Counted from the first letter of the stretch, positions 33,128 to 42,044 are shown. The stretch: DNA of 64,000 nt from Chitinophagaceae bacterium (GCA_947454155.1 CANGIT010000002.1:62001-126000), one strand, 5' to 3'. Program-made: numbers and translations. Notes: generated by a model not told the origin, from the sequence alone.

Positions 33128-33886
33128 ATGAAAAAACTACTTGTTTCTTCAATCCTAATTGTCCTTGCTTTTGGGGCTTTTGCACAAATCGATTTGAATC
33201 AAATCAGAAATAAGACCACCCGTATCAAGAAAGACAGTTTGTTCAACAATTTAGGGACCCTTATCGATCCCGCATTCGGAAAGCCGTTGACTCAGGAGGA
33301 AATTATTGCCGGATTGAAAGAAGCCTTGAATGTCGGGGCTAAAAACAGTACTGGCAGATTAAGTGCTGTGGATGGCTTTTTCAAAGATGAAGCGCTCAAG
33401 ATTTTGATGCCGCAGGAAACTGAAAAAATTGTGAATAACATGCGACAGTTGGGCATGGGCAAGTTGGTCGATGATGCGATATTGTCGATGAACAGAGCCG
33501 CTGAAGATGCAGTTTCAAACACAGGTGCAATTTTTACAGATGCCATTCGTAAGATGAGCATTGAAGATGGGGTAGGGATATTAAGAGGCGGAGATCATGC
33601 AGCAACAGATTATCTGCAAGTAAAAACTAAGGATTCACTTACGCGAAAATTCAGGCCTCTGGTTGCCGCTTCTCTGGCCAAAGTAAATGCCACAAAATAT
33701 TGGAAGGATTTTTCATCAGCATACAATCGTCTCTCGGCCAAAAAATTGAACCCGGATTTGACGGCCTATGTTATTGAACGCACTTTAAATGGTTTGTTTT
33801 ATTCAGTTGGATTAGAAGAAACGAAAATCAGAAAAGATCCTGCAGCCAGAGTTTCGGCTTTGCTGAAAAAGGTATTTGCCCAGTAG
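33128..33886 (+). CDS. Secreted DUF4197 protein
   Basis: 252 aa from ATG 33128, with a clear signal peptide ending AFAQ; the ORF limit at 33017 is upstream of it. The mature protein is helical and matches DUF4197: LTQEEIIAGLKEALNVGAKN, AVDGFFKDEALKILMPQE, A-x-D-A-I-x-x-M-S-I-E-D-x-x-x-I-L-x-G-x-D-x-A-A-T-D-Y. The C-terminal pair of helices ends in LNGLFYSVGLEE...VSALLKKVF. Periplasmic; function unknown. Confidence 0.9.
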   Translation: MKKLLVSSILIVLAFGAFAQIDLNQIRNKTTRIKKDSLFNNLGTLIDPAFGKPLTQEEIIAGLKEALNVGAKNSTGRLSAVDGFFKDEALKILMPQETEKIVNNMRQLGMGKLVDDAILSMNRAAEDAVSNTGAIFTDAIRKMSIEDGVGILRGGDHAATDYLQVKTKDSLTRKFRPLVAASLAKVNATKYWKDFSSAYNRLSAKKLNPDLTAYVIERTLNGLFYSVGLEETKIRKDPAARVSALLKKVFAQ

Positions 33887-33909
33887 GGGGTATTCCACCA
33901 TTTAATCTC

Positions 33910-33939
33910 CATAGCCCACCATTTAAATGGTGGGCTATG
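33910..33939. terminator. Perfect 30-bp palindrome between convergent genes
   Basis: CATAGCCCACCATTT is followed directly by its reverse complement, giving 15-bp arms without loop. It starts 23 nt after the DUF4197 stop and ends 4 nt before the S46 peptidase stop. No U run follows on either strand, so a bidirectional terminator or mRNA-end hairpin is likely but not proven. Confidence 0.55.
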
Positions 33940-33943
33940 AGGT

Positions 33944-36091
33944 CTATTTCACCATTTTCATTTCTTTGATCAAATTCGTAGCACCTGCAAACTTGTCGAT
34001 GATGAATAAAACGTATCGAATGTCCACCATGATATTACGACAGATGTTGGGGTCGTAATTGATGTCGCTCATGGTGCCTTCCCATACACGGTCGAAATTT
34101 AAGCCAACAAGGTTTCCGTATGCGTCAAGTGCCGGACTGCCCGAATTACCACCGGTGGTATGATTGGCGGCGATGAAGCAAACGGGCATTCTTCCATTTT
34201 TACCGTAAACCCCGAAGTCTTTTTTCTGATAGAGGTTCATCAGCTTCTGCGGAACATCAAATTCATAATCTCCCGGCTTGTATTTTTCCATGATGCCGTC
34301 CATGTAAGTGTAATAATCATATTTCATTCCGTCTCTGGGTTGATAACCCTTCACTTTGCCATAAGTGACTCTCAGCGTGCTGTTGGCATCCGGATAGAAT
34401 TGTTTTTCTTTGAATACCTCCATTTGCGCTTTCATGTAAGTTCTTTGCAATTGATTGATTTCGGCCTGGTATTTATTGTAGTTGGGCGCTACCTCTTGCA
34501 AATAGATATTGTTGAGGTCTGTGTAAAGTTTGTAGAGGGTGTCTTTGCTTACTATATCCTTGAACTCGGCATTCGATAATTTCATGAGGTTCTTGATATT
34601 GTCGAGCGTATTCAAAACAGATGAGGTGTACATCTCGTTGGTAATATCTTCGATATGATGTGTTTTCAAGGCTTCTCTCAAATATGGAGAAACGACATTT
34701 TCCGGTTGCTCATTCACATAGCGAGTCATCAATTTGATGAAAAGCTGACGATCAACTTCATGGTCATATTCATTAAATAACTCTTCCAGCTTCTCCATAT
34801 TTCTCTTATTACGGTCGATGTTGGTTGCGGCATCTTTCTTTTCATTTTCTGCTATGATATTTGAAGCGATTGCTGCGATATTGAACAGTTCTATTCTGGG
34901 TATGATTTCGTTATAATAATCTCTTTGCGAAGCATAGTTGCCATTCCTCTTGTAAGCTGCGGCAAGCCGTACCAAAAGGTCGCCGTATTGCGCTTTCCAT
35001 TCAGCATTGGCATTCACTCTTTTCAAGAACTCATTTTCAATATCCATTTTTCTTTGCAAGGCATTGGATTTGTTCAGTCCTAATACCTCACCCTGCCATT
35101 TCTTGTAAGCATTTTCAATGCTGGCATATTTGGCGGCGTATTTGATTTTAACAGACTCGTCGCGAACCATAAACTTTTTCAGTGTTTCCAGAATATCATG
35201 TCGGATACTGATTTTGGACGGATCATAAATGTCTTTGATCTGGCTGATGGCATAGGAAGAGAGATATTCGTTGGTACGGCCCGGAAATCCGAATACCATT
35301 GTAAAGTCACCTTCTTTCATGCCTTTGATGGAAATATTCAGTGAGCGTTTAGGCGTAAACGGTACATTATCGGAGGAGTAATCGGCAGGATGATTGTTCT
35401 TGTCGGCATAAATCCTGAACATCGAAAAATCGCCGGTATGACGTGGCCACATCCAGTTGTCGGTGTCTTTTCCAAAGTTGCCGATGGAAGCAGGAGGAGC
35501 ACCAACAAGACGTACATCCTTATAGGTTTCTGTAACAAACAGAAAATAGTTGTTGCCTTCAAAAAACGAACGAACCAGGATGTCTTGGTAAGTTTCTTTT
35601 TTATAAGTTGATTTTAAATCTTTGATGTTTTGGTCAATGAGTGCCTGTCGTTCTTTTTCCGACATTTTAGCATCCACGCCTTTCAGAACGATGGCCGATA
35701 CATCTTCAATGCTGTTGATGAAGGTGACGAACAGTCCTGGGTTTTGCAGTTCCTGACTTTTTTCGTAAGCCCAGAATCCGTCGCGTATATAGTTATGTTC
35801 GAGGCTTGAGTGATTTTGCACGGCGTCGAATCCGCAATGATGATTGGTAAGAATCAGTCCCTGATCGGAGATGACCTCGGCCGTACAAAAACCGCCCAGA
35901 CTGACAATGGCATCTTTCAAGCTGCCTTTGTTGATATTGTAAATGTCAGCGGCAGTGATCTTCATGCCCATCTTCTTCATCTCTTTTTCATTCAGCGATT
36001 GCAGCAATTGCGGCAGCCACATGCCTTCATCGGCAAAGGTTTTAAGGCAAACACAAGTAAGTAAGAACAGAGAAAGCAGTATTCTTTTCAT
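33944..36091 (-). CDS. S46 dipeptidyl-peptidase, DPP11-like (Asp/Glu specific)
   Basis: A 715-residue periplasmic exopeptidase removing dipeptides from oligopeptides. It has a signal peptide (to FADEG), a split chymotrypsin fold and a helical lid between. The catalytic His is H85 in LTNHHCG. The nucleophile is S650 in GGNSGSPALD. R668 (LNFDRVWEG) lies 18 residues after the Ser. In Porphyromonas gingivalis DPP11 the corresponding pair is Ser655/Arg673, where Arg gives Asp/Glu preference and DPP7 has Gly. The conserved N-terminal DEGMWL motif anchors the substrate amine. It likely supplies acidic dipeptides as carbon source. Confidence 0.94.
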   Translation of the reverse strand: MKRILLSLFLLTCVCLKTFADEGMWLPQLLQSLNEKEMKKMGMKITAADIYNINKGSLKDAIVSLGGFCTAEVISDQGLILTNHHCGFDAVQNHSSLEHNYIRDGFWAYEKSQELQNPGLFVTFINSIEDVSAIVLKGVDAKMSEKERQALIDQNIKDLKSTYKKETYQDILVRSFFEGNNYFLFVTETYKDVRLVGAPPASIGNFGKDTDNWMWPRHTGDFSMFRIYADKNNHPADYSSDNVPFTPKRSLNISIKGMKEGDFTMVFGFPGRTNEYLSSYAISQIKDIYDPSKISIRHDILETLKKFMVRDESVKIKYAAKYASIENAYKKWQGEVLGLNKSNALQRKMDIENEFLKRVNANAEWKAQYGDLLVRLAAAYKRNGNYASQRDYYNEIIPRIELFNIAAIASNIIAENEKKDAATNIDRNKRNMEKLEELFNEYDHEVDRQLFIKLMTRYVNEQPENVVSPYLREALKTHHIEDITNEMYTSSVLNTLDNIKNLMKLSNAEFKDIVSKDTLYKLYTDLNNIYLQEVAPNYNKYQAEINQLQRTYMKAQMEVFKEKQFYPDANSTLRVTYGKVKGYQPRDGMKYDYYTYMDGIMEKYKPGDYEFDVPQKLMNLYQKKDFGVYGKNGRMPVCFIAANHTTGGNSGSPALDAYGNLVGLNFDRVWEGTMSDINYDPNICRNIMVDIRYVLFIIDKFAGATNLIKEMKMVK

Positions 36092-36096
36092 TGGAA

Positions 36097-36504
36097 TTAT
36101 TTTATAAGCAGTTTATGGAGCCGTTTCACTTCGTTGATTTCGGCCTCGGTTAGTGTTTGATGACTATTGATTTTATTTTGTAAAAATAAGGCCATTTTGT
36201 GTTGCGGAAATTGGTCTAGTATATTTTGAACCAGGGGTTTCACTTCTTCAGCCTTATTGAATTCGGGGGCCTTTTCTATTTTTTCGGAGCGATACCGCGT
36301 TGGTTTCTTTTTGATGATGGCCTGCAAGGTGGCCAATTGTGCATCGTTGATTACACCAGATTGAGTGGCTTTGCCCAATAATCCTTCCATTTGCTTTTTA
36401 CTCAATCCTCCTCTGTTGCAGTATTGGTGATGCAAACTGCTGATAAATACATTGTCGGGTTTGGCCCTTTTTAGTGTTTCAAGTATGGAGAGGAGAATGT
36501 CCAT
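36097..36504 (-). CDS. Hypothetical helical protein
   Basis: 135 aa from ATG 36504 (MDILLSILETLKRAKPD); upstream extension to 36609 is translated repeat and was rejected. It is rich in Lys, Gln and Leu with no TM helix or signal. Predicted helices are ILETLKRA, KKQMEGLLGKATQSG and the C-terminal EAEINEVKRLHKLLIK. It ends 5 nt before the start of the S46 gene and may be co-transcribed with it. Not recognised. Confidence 0.6.
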   Translation of the reverse strand: MDILLSILETLKRAKPDNVFISSLHHQYCNRGGLSKKQMEGLLGKATQSGVINDAQLATLQAIIKKKPTRYRSEKIEKAPEFNKAEEVKPLVQNILDQFPQHKMALFLQNKINSHQTLTEAEINEVKRLHKLLIK

Positions 36505-36519
36505 GGAGAGAAGTGGAAT

Positions 36520-36573
36520 GTGAATATCAAATGTAGAATGAAAATGTAAAATATCGAATGTAAAATGTAAAAT
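36520..36573 (-). repeat. Degenerate heptamer-like run (GTAAAAT type)
   Basis: GTGAAT, ATCAAAT, GTAGAAT, GAAAAT, GTAAAAT, ATCGAAT, GTAAAAT, GTAAAAT on the plus strand. The period is mostly 7 nt with two 6-nt units. It lies directly upstream of the hypothetical gene, like the array before the thioesterase, but is less regular and contains G. Confidence 0.5.
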
Positions 36574-36654
36574 AAGAGTGTATAGAAGATTACGTAAAAC
36601 TTTCCCCACTCAATTAGGCAGGTGTTGTTTTATAAATGAAATTAAAGACTTAAT

Positions 36655-36696
36655 CACAAATCCCTAATCCCTAATTATAAACCACAAACCACAAAC
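36655..36696 (+). repeat. Heptamer array, 6 units (CACAAAT/CCCTAAT type)
   Basis: CACAAAT, CCCTAAT, CCCTAAT, TATAAAC, CACAAAC, CACAAAC in exact 7-nt phase with no G on the plus strand, directly beside the lpdA terminator. Same family as 16091-16363. Confidence 0.85.
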
Positions 36697-36698
36697 AA

Positions 36699-36723
36699 TA
36701 AAAAAGGCCCGATTTCTCGAGCC
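36699..36723 (-). terminator. Intrinsic terminator after lpdA
   Basis: GGCCCGA/TCGAGCC (one mismatch) encloses TTTC, with an A run on the left and a T run further right. It reads as a terminator on the minus strand and perhaps on both. Confidence 0.62.
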
Positions 36724-36752
36724 TGTTATTTTTTGTGTGTTATTGTGATTCA

Positions 36753-36779
36753 ACACCAAACCTACCAAACCTTCTGAAC
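36753..36779 (-). repeat. Nonamer run, 3 units (CTACCAAAC type)
   Basis: ACACCAAAC, CTACCAAAC, CTTCTGAAC in 9-nt phase. On the minus strand this reads GTTTGGTAG, the same unit as at 6819-6854. It ends at the lpdA stop codon. Confidence 0.6.
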
Positions 36780-36782
36780 CTA

Positions 36783-38171
36783 TTAAATATCAATCGCCTC
36801 TCCATAAGCCGCTGCGGTAGCTTCTTTCAGTCCTTCACTCATGGTAGGGTGAGGATGTACGGCATTCAGTATTTCGTGGGCGGTAGTTTCCAGTTTGCGG
36901 GCTACTACAGCTTCTGCAATCATTTCTGTTACATTGTTGCCGATCATGTGGCAACCGAGGAACTCACCGTATTTGGCATCATAAATTACTTTGATGAAAC
37001 CTTCTGTAGTGCCGCCTGCTACTGCCTTTCCACTGGCGATGAAAGGGAATTTGCCCACTTTTACTTCATAACCTGCATCCTTAGCCGCTTTTTCGGTGTA
37101 TCCAACAGAAGCAACTTCGGGAGTAGTATAAGTACAGCCTGGGATGTTGTTGTAATCCATAGGCTCTGGTTTGTGTCCGCTTAAATGTTCGGCAGCATTG
37201 ATGCCTTCTTTAGCCGCCACGTGGGCAAGCGCTTGTCCTGGAGTGCAATCGCCTATGGCATAAAGTCCGGGTACAGATGTTTGTTGATTGGCATCAACGA
37301 TGATTTTTCCTTTGTCGGTTTTTACACCCAAAGATTCGAGTCCGATATTTTCAATATTCGCCACAACGCCAACTGCGCTCAAGAGAATATCTGCTTCCAA
37401 CACCACTTCGCCCGAAGCGGTTTTTACAGTGGCTTTCACACCGGCTCCTGAAGTGTCCACTTTGGTAACTTCACTGCTGGTCATGATGGTCATGCCTTGT
37501 TTTTTGAATTGCTTTTCCATTTCCTTGCTGATATCTTCATCTTCTACAGGAAGAATGCGTGGCAAGAATTCTACGATGGTTACCTGAGTGCCCATGCTGT
37601 TGTAGAAATAAGCGAATTCACTGCCGATAGCGCCGCTACCACAAATGATCATGCTTTTAGGCTGAACAGGAAGCGTCATGGCTTCTCTGTAACCGATGAT
37701 TTTTTTTCCGTCGATAGGCAGGGTAGGCAATTGACGTGCACGTCCGCCCGTGGCCAGAATAATATTTTTTGCATCCAGCACTTGCTTCGATCCGTCGGCG
37801 GCAGTAACTTCCAACTTGTTGGCAGCTACCAGTTTGCCAGTGCCCATAATGACTTCAATCTTATTTTTCTTCATCAGAAACTGAATGCCCTTGCTCATTT
37901 TATCGGCAACGCCACGGCTTCTTTTGATCACCGCTTCAAACTCAGCTACTGCGCTGTCTATTTTAATGCCATAGTCTGCGGCATGTTTGGAATATTCGAA
38001 TACCTGAGCACTTTTCAAAAGCGCTTTAGTGGGAATACAACCCCAGTTCAGGCAAATACCGCCCAAGCTTTCTCTTTCTACAATTGCTACTTTTTTACCT
38101 AGTTGACTGGCCCTGATTGCTGCGGGATATCCGCCAGGTCCACTTCCTAAAACAATAACGTCGTATGCCAT
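36783..38171 (-). CDS. lpdA: Dihydrolipoyl dehydrogenase (E3)
   Basis: A 462-residue FAD enzyme reoxidising dihydrolipoate in 2-oxoacid dehydrogenase and glycine cleavage complexes. It has the FAD-binding GSGPGGYPAAIRAS, the redox-active disulfide GGICLNWGCIPTK, the NAD motif GSGAIGSEFAYFY, a second FAD motif GLYAIGDCTPGQALAHVA and the catalytic HPHPTMSE at the C terminus. Unambiguous. It may pair with the E2 encoded at 12603. Confidence 0.97.
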   Translation of the reverse strand: MAYDVIVLGSGPGGYPAAIRASQLGKKVAIVERESLGGICLNWGCIPTKALLKSAQVFEYSKHAADYGIKIDSAVAEFEAVIKRSRGVADKMSKGIQFLMKKNKIEVIMGTGKLVAANKLEVTAADGSKQVLDAKNIILATGGRARQLPTLPIDGKKIIGYREAMTLPVQPKSMIICGSGAIGSEFAYFYNSMGTQVTIVEFLPRILPVEDEDISKEMEKQFKKQGMTIMTSSEVTKVDTSGAGVKATVKTASGEVVLEADILLSAVGVVANIENIGLESLGVKTDKGKIIVDANQQTSVPGLYAIGDCTPGQALAHVAAKEGINAAEHLSGHKPEPMDYNNIPGCTYTTPEVASVGYTEKAAKDAGYEVKVGKFPFIASGKAVAGGTTEGFIKVIYDAKYGEFLGCHMIGNNVTEMIAEAVVARKLETTAHEILNAVHPHPTMSEGLKEATAAAYGEAIDI

Positions 38172-38282
38172 AATATGTGTTTTAAAATTTGAGGGCGAAA
38201 ATAAACCGAAATGCGCGATTAGCCAAACACAAACTCAAATTTAGAAATCGTGCAATTGGTTGGGTTGGCTTGGTCTCAGGCC

Positions 38283-39275
38283 TTATTTAGTTGGAGGTGA
38301 AGATTCCTCCAGATGATGCTGCACAAGGGGTGATTTATCGCTGTGATTTCTTTTTTCGGCAATGATGCGAAGGGAGTTGATGCTAACATTCAATTCGAAG
38401 CCGATCAAAATGGAAAGAGAATTGATATAAATCAATGCCATGATCATCATGATGGTGCCAATTGAACCATACAGCACGTTATATCTGCCGAAATTATTGA
38501 CAAAAATTGAGAAGCCCAGGGATGACATCAAGCTTAAAAATGTAGTGGTGATAGAGCCCGGAGAAGTGATTTTCCATTTTTTTTCAACAGCAGGGGCATA
38601 CCTGAAGATAAAACCAACCGCATAAAACAACAGCAGAATCATCAAGATCCATCGGGTGTTGGAAATCAGATCGCGCCAGAATAAACTGGGGACCAGCCAT
38701 TTCAAAATAGCCCCCTGTGAAATGAGCAGGATGAAGTAAGTGAGAAACAAACCGAAAATAATGATGGTGAGTTTGATGGCCGTCCAGCGGGCATGCAGGC
38801 CCATTCTTTTTTCAAAACCGATATAGTTTTTCTTGTTGAAGGAGCGGATCAGCCCCATCATGGCACTCGAGGCAAAAAACAGCGAGAATAACAAACCGAA
38901 GGAAAGCAAGGCAATCCGGCTTTCGTAAATGAACGAGTCTACAAATTTGAGCAACTCGGTATTGTAAACTTTCGAAGGGATGATGTCGGTGATAAAACGA
39001 TTGAGCTGCTGCCTGATGGTTCGCTTCGACATCAGCGGCAGGTTGGGAATCAGCGTAAATAAAAAAAGCAACGATGGCGGTATGGCCATGATGAAATTGT
39101 AGGAGATGGCGGATGCCCGCTCGGTAAGCCCATGTGTTTTGATATGTTTGTAGAAAAAACGAAGTACATCATATAAGGGCACACCTTCAAAACCCGGGAA
39201 TACCCATTGCTTGCTTTTTCTGATCAGAAAAGCCAATGGAGTTCGGGTAATCAATATGCGTTCTATTTTTTTCAA
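38283..39275 (-). CDS. YihY/BrkB family inner-membrane protein
   Basis: A 330-residue protein with six TM helices. Family features are YNFIMAIPPSLLFLFTLIP near residue 65, the long periplasmic loop, a central helix pair with SFGLLFSLFFASSAMMGLIRSFNK, WILMILLLFYAVGFIFRYAP and a late YGSIGTIMMIMALIYINSLSILIGFELN. Formerly mis-annotated as ribonuclease BN; role unknown. The start is 3 nt after the mltG stop, so they are co-transcribed. Confidence 0.9.
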   Translation of the reverse strand: MKKIERILITRTPLAFLIRKSKQWVFPGFEGVPLYDVLRFFYKHIKTHGLTERASAISYNFIMAIPPSLLFLFTLIPNLPLMSKRTIRQQLNRFITDIIPSKVYNTELLKFVDSFIYESRIALLSFGLLFSLFFASSAMMGLIRSFNKKNYIGFEKRMGLHARWTAIKLTIIIFGLFLTYFILLISQGAILKWLVPSLFWRDLISNTRWILMILLLFYAVGFIFRYAPAVEKKWKITSPGSITTTFLSLMSSLGFSIFVNNFGRYNVLYGSIGTIMMIMALIYINSLSILIGFELNVSINSLRIIAEKRNHSDKSPLVQHHLEESSPPTK

Positions 39276-39278
39276 ATT

Positions 39279-40289
39279 TTATTTACTTTTTTGCATCAAT
39301 ACATCCAGTGCTTTTTGATAGGCTGCTGCATATTTCAAGTGTTCGGAATAGGTGGAAGCGAAATTGGAATAACCTTTAAAATCGGGCTTGGCCACAAAAA
39401 ACAGGTAGTCGGTTTTGGGCGCATGCAATACCGCATCGATGGTGGTAATGGACGGGGTACAAATAGGACCAGGAGGCAGTCCAGTGTGCTGATAGGTGTT
39501 GTAAGCAGAAGGGAACCCTAGATGAATATGCATGATTCTTTTCAATTCAAAATCCCGCATGGCATATTTTACTGTGGGGTCCGCTTCAAGTTTCATTCCC
39601 TTGTGCAACCGGTTGATATATACGCTGGCCACCTTGCCTTTGTCGGCGTCGCGGTTGGTTTCTTCTTCAACGATACTGGCAATGGTATATACTTCTTCTG
39701 GTGAGAAGCCAATTGCTTTTGTATTTTCATTTCTTCTTTCCCAGAAATAATCGTGTTGCCTTTTCAGTCGCTCAAATATTTTTCGCATGGAGCCGTTCCA
39801 CCAATAGAGATAAGAATTTGGAATCACAGCGGTCATCACCGTATTGGTATCCAGCGAATAGCTTTTTAATGAATCGTTGCTGGTTAAAAAAGTCAAGGCT
39901 TCGGTATAGGAGGGCTCCAGCTTTTCGCTGATCAACCTGGCGAAGTCTTCTTTTGTGCGAAGCTTGTTGATGACGAGTCGCACTTCTGTTTGCTGTCCCG
40001 ATATTAATTTTCGAAGGAGTGAGAAAAGTGTGCTGTGGTTGTCGATAGCGTATTTGCCCGAACGAATATGCTGTTCATAATGAAATAATCGGGCGTATGT
40101 GCCGAAAATAATGCTGTTGCAAATCTGCTTTTCTTGAAGCGATTTTTTTACATCGGAGAGGGTGGCGCCGGATTTGATGTATAAATAACCATCAGCAGGA
40201 GCATTCACTGTAGGTGTAAAAAGTGTGAGGCCTATCAGTGCACCTATAATCAGCCCGATGATGATGATATATTTGATCAGTTTTTTCAT
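39279..40289 (-). CDS. mltG: Endolytic murein transglycosylase
   Basis: 336 aa with an N-terminal TM helix (about 5-27), a LysM-like region and a YceG catalytic domain. The active-site segment is IASIVEEETNRDADKGKVASVYINRL, with the catalytic Glu in VEEET. It is followed by MKLEADPTVKYAM and YNTYQHTGLPPGPICTPSITTIDAVLHAPKTDYLFFVA, all diagnostic. MltG cleaves nascent glycan strands at the inner membrane and ends their elongation. Confidence 0.96.
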   Translation of the reverse strand: MKKLIKYIIIIGLIIGALIGLTLFTPTVNAPADGYLYIKSGATLSDVKKSLQEKQICNSIIFGTYARLFHYEQHIRSGKYAIDNHSTLFSLLRKLISGQQTEVRLVINKLRTKEDFARLISEKLEPSYTEALTFLTSNDSLKSYSLDTNTVMTAVIPNSYLYWWNGSMRKIFERLKRQHDYFWERRNENTKAIGFSPEEVYTIASIVEEETNRDADKGKVASVYINRLHKGMKLEADPTVKYAMRDFELKRIMHIHLGFPSAYNTYQHTGLPPGPICTPSITTIDAVLHAPKTDYLFFVAKPDFKGYSNFASTYSEHLKYAAAYQKALDVLMQKSK

Positions 40290-40410
40290 TCGTCTTCAAT
40301 CTTTGATTTTATACGTAAGTCATGTTTAACTTTAAATAAGCATGTCAAAGCGTACTTTTTAAAAATTTTGTCAGTGATGAGACCCCGAGGGGTGTGGGCA
40401 AAGAAAAATA

Positions 40411-40433
40411 AAAAACCCCGTATTTAAACGGGG
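40411..40433 (-). terminator. Intrinsic terminator after secG
   Basis: CCCCGT/ACGGGG stem with 6-nt loop. On the minus strand it is followed by a run of T (A run 40411-40415 on the plus strand). It closes the miaB-to-secG transcript before mltG. Confidence 0.78.
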
Positions 40434-40464
40434 CGGTATATATTTTATAAAAGCTTTGTAAATA

Positions 40465-40812
40465 TTAATGCGTTCCTGAATCAGCAGCTGTTCCGGGCAT
40501 AGGAGCGGTGTTAGGAGGTGTAACTTGTTTAGGCGCTGCATTAGGATTAATGTTGTTAATCAAATCAGGACCATTCTCAGTGCCTTCTTTTGGAATGAAA
40601 GCAGGAGATACCAAACAGAGGATAGCTACAAGCGCAGCAAAAATCCAGGTGGCTTTTTCCATCACGTCTGTAGATTGTTTTACTCCCATGAATTGATTGC
40701 CCAATCCGCCGAAAGTACCCGACAAACCGCCACCTTTAGGGTTTTGGATCAGGATGATGAATCCAAGAATAATAGAAGAGATGATGATGAGTATTCCAAA
40801 AATAGTGAGCAT
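40465..40812 (-). CDS. secG: Preprotein translocase subunit SecG
   Basis: 115 aa with two TM helices (about 2-22 and 52-72). Between them lies the conserved cytoplasmic loop IQNPKGGGLSGTFGGLGNQFMGVKQSTDVMEKATW. A Pro/Asn-rich C-terminal tail follows, common in the phylum. SecG assists SecYE-driven translocation. It lies 1 nt after the upstream hypothetical gene. Confidence 0.95.
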   Translation of the reverse strand: MLTIFGILIIISSIILGFIILIQNPKGGGLSGTFGGLGNQFMGVKQSTDVMEKATWIFAALVAILCLVSPAFIPKEGTENGPDLINNINPNAAPKQVTPPNTAPMPGTAADSGTH

Positions 40813-40813
40813 C

Positions 40814-41485
40814 TTATTTTATTTTGTTGGCAAAGTAACTGTTTTTTGAGGGATTCTGCAAACTTAATTTTTTATAAATTTCATTGGCCTTGGCCACTTT
40901 GCCCTGGCTCAAGTATACTTCCGCCATGGCTTCGGTGATTACTTCGGTTTCGACGTTGCTTTTTTCGGCCATTTCTTCCACTTTGCTGTCGATGACCACA
41001 TTACTTTCGGGAAGTTTGTTGCTGCCGTTTTTTTTGATGGTTTTCAGCCATTCTGTAAAGCTTTTCAATTGATGCCCCAGCTTATCGTTAGGTGGCACCA
41101 CTTCGCTGAGTTTGATACCTTGCGAAGCAAAATAGTCGGTGGTGTGTAAGGGCTCAAACAGCAGTCCGTCTTCAAGGTCGGTGGCGTTGGCTTTGGCAGC
41201 TTGCAGTACCGCCTGTATCTGTTGAGTTGCGGCATCGGTTGAAGGAGTTACAGATTCCTTTTCGTTTAGGCGGATATGTAACAGGAAATTGTTGTTGAAA
41301 TGCAGGGCGGCTTTTGCTGCCCAATGCGGGTAATGGGTAAGTTTTTCGCCGGCCTCTTTTAATAAGAAGTAATGTAAAGGGCCGAAATAAGGAAAGGAGC
41401 TTGCCTCTTGTGCTAATTTTTCCACAACACCTGTCTCTTGTGGTGCAGATTGGAATAAGGCTGAAAAAAGGCGCTGTTGCTGCAT
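40814..41485 (-). CDS. Conserved hypothetical protein with TPR-like C terminus
   Basis: A 223-residue soluble protein. The N-terminal 90 residues are helical (EKLAQEASSFPYFGPLHYFLLKEAG, HPHWAAKAALHF). The last 45, with ITEAMAEVYLSQGKVAKANEIYKKLSLQNPSKNSYFANKI, are one clear TPR unit. It is found beside secG and lptE, as in many Bacteroidota. No function can be given from sequence. Confidence 0.75.
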   Translation of the reverse strand: MQQQRLFSALFQSAPQETGVVEKLAQEASSFPYFGPLHYFLLKEAGEKLTHYPHWAAKAALHFNNNFLLHIRLNEKESVTPSTDAATQQIQAVLQAAKANATDLEDGLLFEPLHTTDYFASQGIKLSEVVPPNDKLGHQLKSFTEWLKTIKKNGSNKLPESNVVIDSKVEEMAEKSNVETEVITEAMAEVYLSQGKVAKANEIYKKLSLQNPSKNSYFANKIK

Positions 41486-41519
41486 GGCTCAAAGCTATGT
41501 ATTTATAATAAAAGCCGCA

Positions 41520-42044
41520 TTACCAGTTGGAAAATATTTTATTGAAAATCTCATCGGTAAAGTTCCTTACAATGTCTGGCGTTTTTTCAGATTCTATTTC
41601 AGAAAGGCTTTTACCGGCAGCGTAATCGAAAGTACGGGTGAGGTCTGTTTCGAAATTCTTGGTGTCGTCTTTGGTGTTTTTGAATATCAAGTGAAAACCC
41701 ACTGTTAGTCGGTTGCCGCTGGCATTGGCGCCCGCGATGCTGATGGTGCTTGTATAATATTGTGAGATGAAACCACTGATGTCGTAGTCGGCTTCATCCG
41801 AATTGGTTTGTCTCAGTCGGGTGGTGCTGATAATTTTTTGTTTCAGTTTTTCCGTAATCTGCGGACTCAACTGCGTATTGACGTATTGAGCCTTGTTTTC
41901 GAAATAGTTCACCCTGAAATTTACAATCTCCACAGGAATGGGAGAGGTGTCTTTGAATGAATATTTACAGGTGGAAAAGCTGAAAACGATTGCCATCAGC
42001 AGCAACAGCATACACCTTGTTATTGTTGTAATATATGTGTTCAT
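41520..42044 (-). CDS. lptE: LptE-like LPS-assembly lipoprotein
   Basis: 174 aa with N-terminal hydrophobic signal (12-24) and Cys26 (FSTC), so a lipoprotein. The mature part begins KYSFKDTSPIPVEIVNFRVNYFENKAQYVNTQLSPQITEKLKQKI, the Bacteroidota LptE pattern, with a following YDISGFISQYYTSTISI strand. LptE plugs LptD in the outer membrane for lipopolysaccharide insertion. The call also rests on the conserved order miaB - sigma-54 activator - lptE - hypothetical - secG. Confidence 0.85.
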   Translation of the reverse strand: MNTYITTITRCMLLLLMAIVFSFSTCKYSFKDTSPIPVEIVNFRVNYFENKAQYVNTQLSPQITEKLKQKIISTTRLRQTNSDEADYDISGFISQYYTSTISIAGANASGNRLTVGFHLIFKNTKDDTKNFETDLTRTFDYAAGKSLSEIESEKTPDIVRNFTDEIFNKIFSNW

